64,000 nt of DNA, taken from NCBI GenBank assembly GCA_022571985.1, contig JACZWU010000002.1:296136-360135 (forward strand). Direction: 5' to 3'. Within the stretch, counting starts at the first letter, position 1, and each line of letters opens with the position of its first letter. The DNA comes from Candidatus Zixiibacteriota bacterium. GTDB lineage: Bacteria > Zixibacteria > MSB-5A5 > GN15 > FEB-12. Made by a program: the position numbers and the translations under genes. The notes beneath the pieces are model-generated. The model was not told where the DNA came from. It saw only the letters and a list, made by a program, of their open reading frames with translations, and did no database searches. This document shows positions 63,294 through 64,000 of this stretch, piece after piece.

Positions 63294-64000
63294 TTAATAG
63301 CCCCGGCATTCCGGCGGAAGCGACCCGCTCCTGAAAATATAATCAACTGTAAATGTCAAATCGAGTATGTTAGCGCTGGCACCGTCCTGATTGAGGTCAG
63401 CTTCACCTGGGCAGGGAGGCAAGTTGCCGCCTCTGAAAATAAAATCTATCATATAAGTGAGGTCCAGAATATCAGGAAAAGGACTGCCATTGCCGTCTAT
63501 ATCACCGCTGTGCCCCTCACAACAGCAGGCCAGGGGATCCTGATCGGGATTGAAATTATCGGGACAATTATCACAGGCATCACCAACAGAGTCAGAGTCC
63601 GAATCAGCCTGAGTGGCATTTGATGAAGTCGGGCAATTATCACAGGAGTCCTGAATGCCATCATTATCGCTGTCGGATTGAGCGGGGTTAGCTATGTCTG
63701 GGCAGCCATCGCAAGCATCAGCAATGCCGTCGCTATCTAAGTCGGTGTTATCGTCAAAACCGGGGCAGCTGTCACAGCCATCGGGGACGCCGTCTGAATC
63801 ACTGTCAATATTGTCATCGCTTCCCGGGCAGCTGTCGCAGGCATCGGGGACACCATCATTATCGCCGTCCTGATTATCATCAAAGCCAAGACAAACATCA
63901 CAGGCATCGGGAACGCCATCAGAATCAGTATCAATAGAGTCATCGAAACCGGGGCAGGCATCGCAGTCATCGCCAACGCCGTCACCATCACTGTCCTGCT
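63294..64000 (-). CDS. C-terminus of a TSP3-repeat protein with dockerin-like pair (5' part outside window)
   Basis: Minus-strand frame from the right edge to TAA (63296-63294), about 235 residues. Seven thrombospondin type 3-like calcium repeats (pattern D-x-D-x-D-G-x-x-D-x-C-D-x-C-P) are followed by C-C-C-E-G-H and two dockerin-like repeats (G-D-I-D-G-N-G-S ... L-D-L-T-Y-M-I-D-F-I-F-R-G-G and A-D-L-N-Q-D-G-A ... L-D-L-T-F-T-V-D-Y-I-F-R-S-G). A calcium-stabilised secreted protein sharing its C-terminal module with the M6 protease. Its stop lies 5 nt from the convergent M1 stop. Confidence 0.85.
   Translation of the reverse strand, partial: QDSDGDGVGDDCDACPGFDDSIDTDSDGVPDACDVCLGFDDNQDGDNDGVPDACDSCPGSDDNIDSDSDGVPDGCDSCPGFDDNTDLDSDGIADACDGCPDIANPAQSDSDNDGIQDSCDNCPTSSNATQADSDSDSVGDACDNCPDNFNPDQDPLACCCEGHSGDIDGNGSPFPDILDLTYMIDFIFRGGNLPPCPGEADLNQDGASANILDLTFTVDYIFRSGSLPPECRGY

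Noticed and set aside
63737..63991. 84-codon minus-strand frame rich in Met, Ala and Thr
   Set aside because: It is the wrong frame of the TSP3 repeats; the correct frame gives regular D/C repeats without stops to the window edge.

Overview
The window looks like a chromosomal segment of a Gram-negative bacterium with moderate GC. It has many outer-membrane beta-barrel genes, Lol/Sec-type signal peptides, and secreted proteins that end in paired dockerin-like repeats. This combination, with several TTG/GTG starts and PorT-like barrels (Pfam 'outer membrane protein beta-barrel'), suggests the FCB superphylum, perhaps a Zixibacteria-like lineage. The placement is an inference: no 16S rRNA gene is present and no database search was possible.

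Layout. 1-691: end of a SCO1/SenC copper chaperone gene and a DUF420/CtaM-like gene (cytochrome oxidase assembly). 778-11472: F-type ATP synthase operon in the order atpZ-like, atpI-like, B, E, F, H, A, [five outer-membrane barrel genes], G, D, C. The last three barrel genes each begin with a copy of the first ~48 nt of atpG, fused in frame so that the AtpG N-terminus serves as the signal-peptide n-region. This is the most unusual structure in the window. 11594-18377: classical yceD(DUF177)-rpmF-plsX-fabH-fabD-fabG-acpP-fabF-rnc lipid cluster, followed by a possible 31-codon coupled ORF and etfB. 19323-25219: a large secreted orphan protein and a heterodimeric ABC exporter. 25368-28569: glmM-glmS (UDP-GlcNAc precursor supply). 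28570-30870: a small accessory patch with hairpin-forming intergenic repeats around a polytopic membrane protein and an orphan gene. 30873-34158: acyl-CoA dehydrogenase, GNAT, enoyl-CoA hydratase, LysE-type exporter. 34151-37022 (minus): thpR, cinA, pgpA, pgsA. 37099-38178 (minus): a barrel protein and a haem c lipoprotein behind a strong sigma70-like promoter with two palindromic operators. 38134-38993: long non-coding region holding three DnaA-box-like repeats at 11-bp spacing and a minus-strand terminator. 38994-42662: class II (B12-dependent) ribonucleotide reductase. 42755-44287: membrane b-haem / ethylbenzene-dehydrogenase-like haem protein. 44346-47886 (minus): chimeric VWA protein and glutamate dehydrogenase. 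48016-52304 (minus): RND efflux pump and adaptor. 52550-54176: DsbD-alpha-like protein and thioredoxin-fold protein. 54239-64000: an extracellular proteolysis and surface block with an M6 protease carrying dockerin repeats (minus), an M61 peptidase, an M1 peptidase fused to a putative beta-barrel, and the C-terminus of a TSP3-repeat/dockerin protein (minus, runs off the right edge).

The housekeeping genes (ATP synthase, FAS II, GlmM/S, phospholipid synthesis, RNR) form a normal aerobic-respiratory backbone. The interesting material is in envelope genes placed inside or beside them. No tRNA, rRNA, CRISPR array, transposase or prophage genes were seen. All positions and alignments were read by eye.
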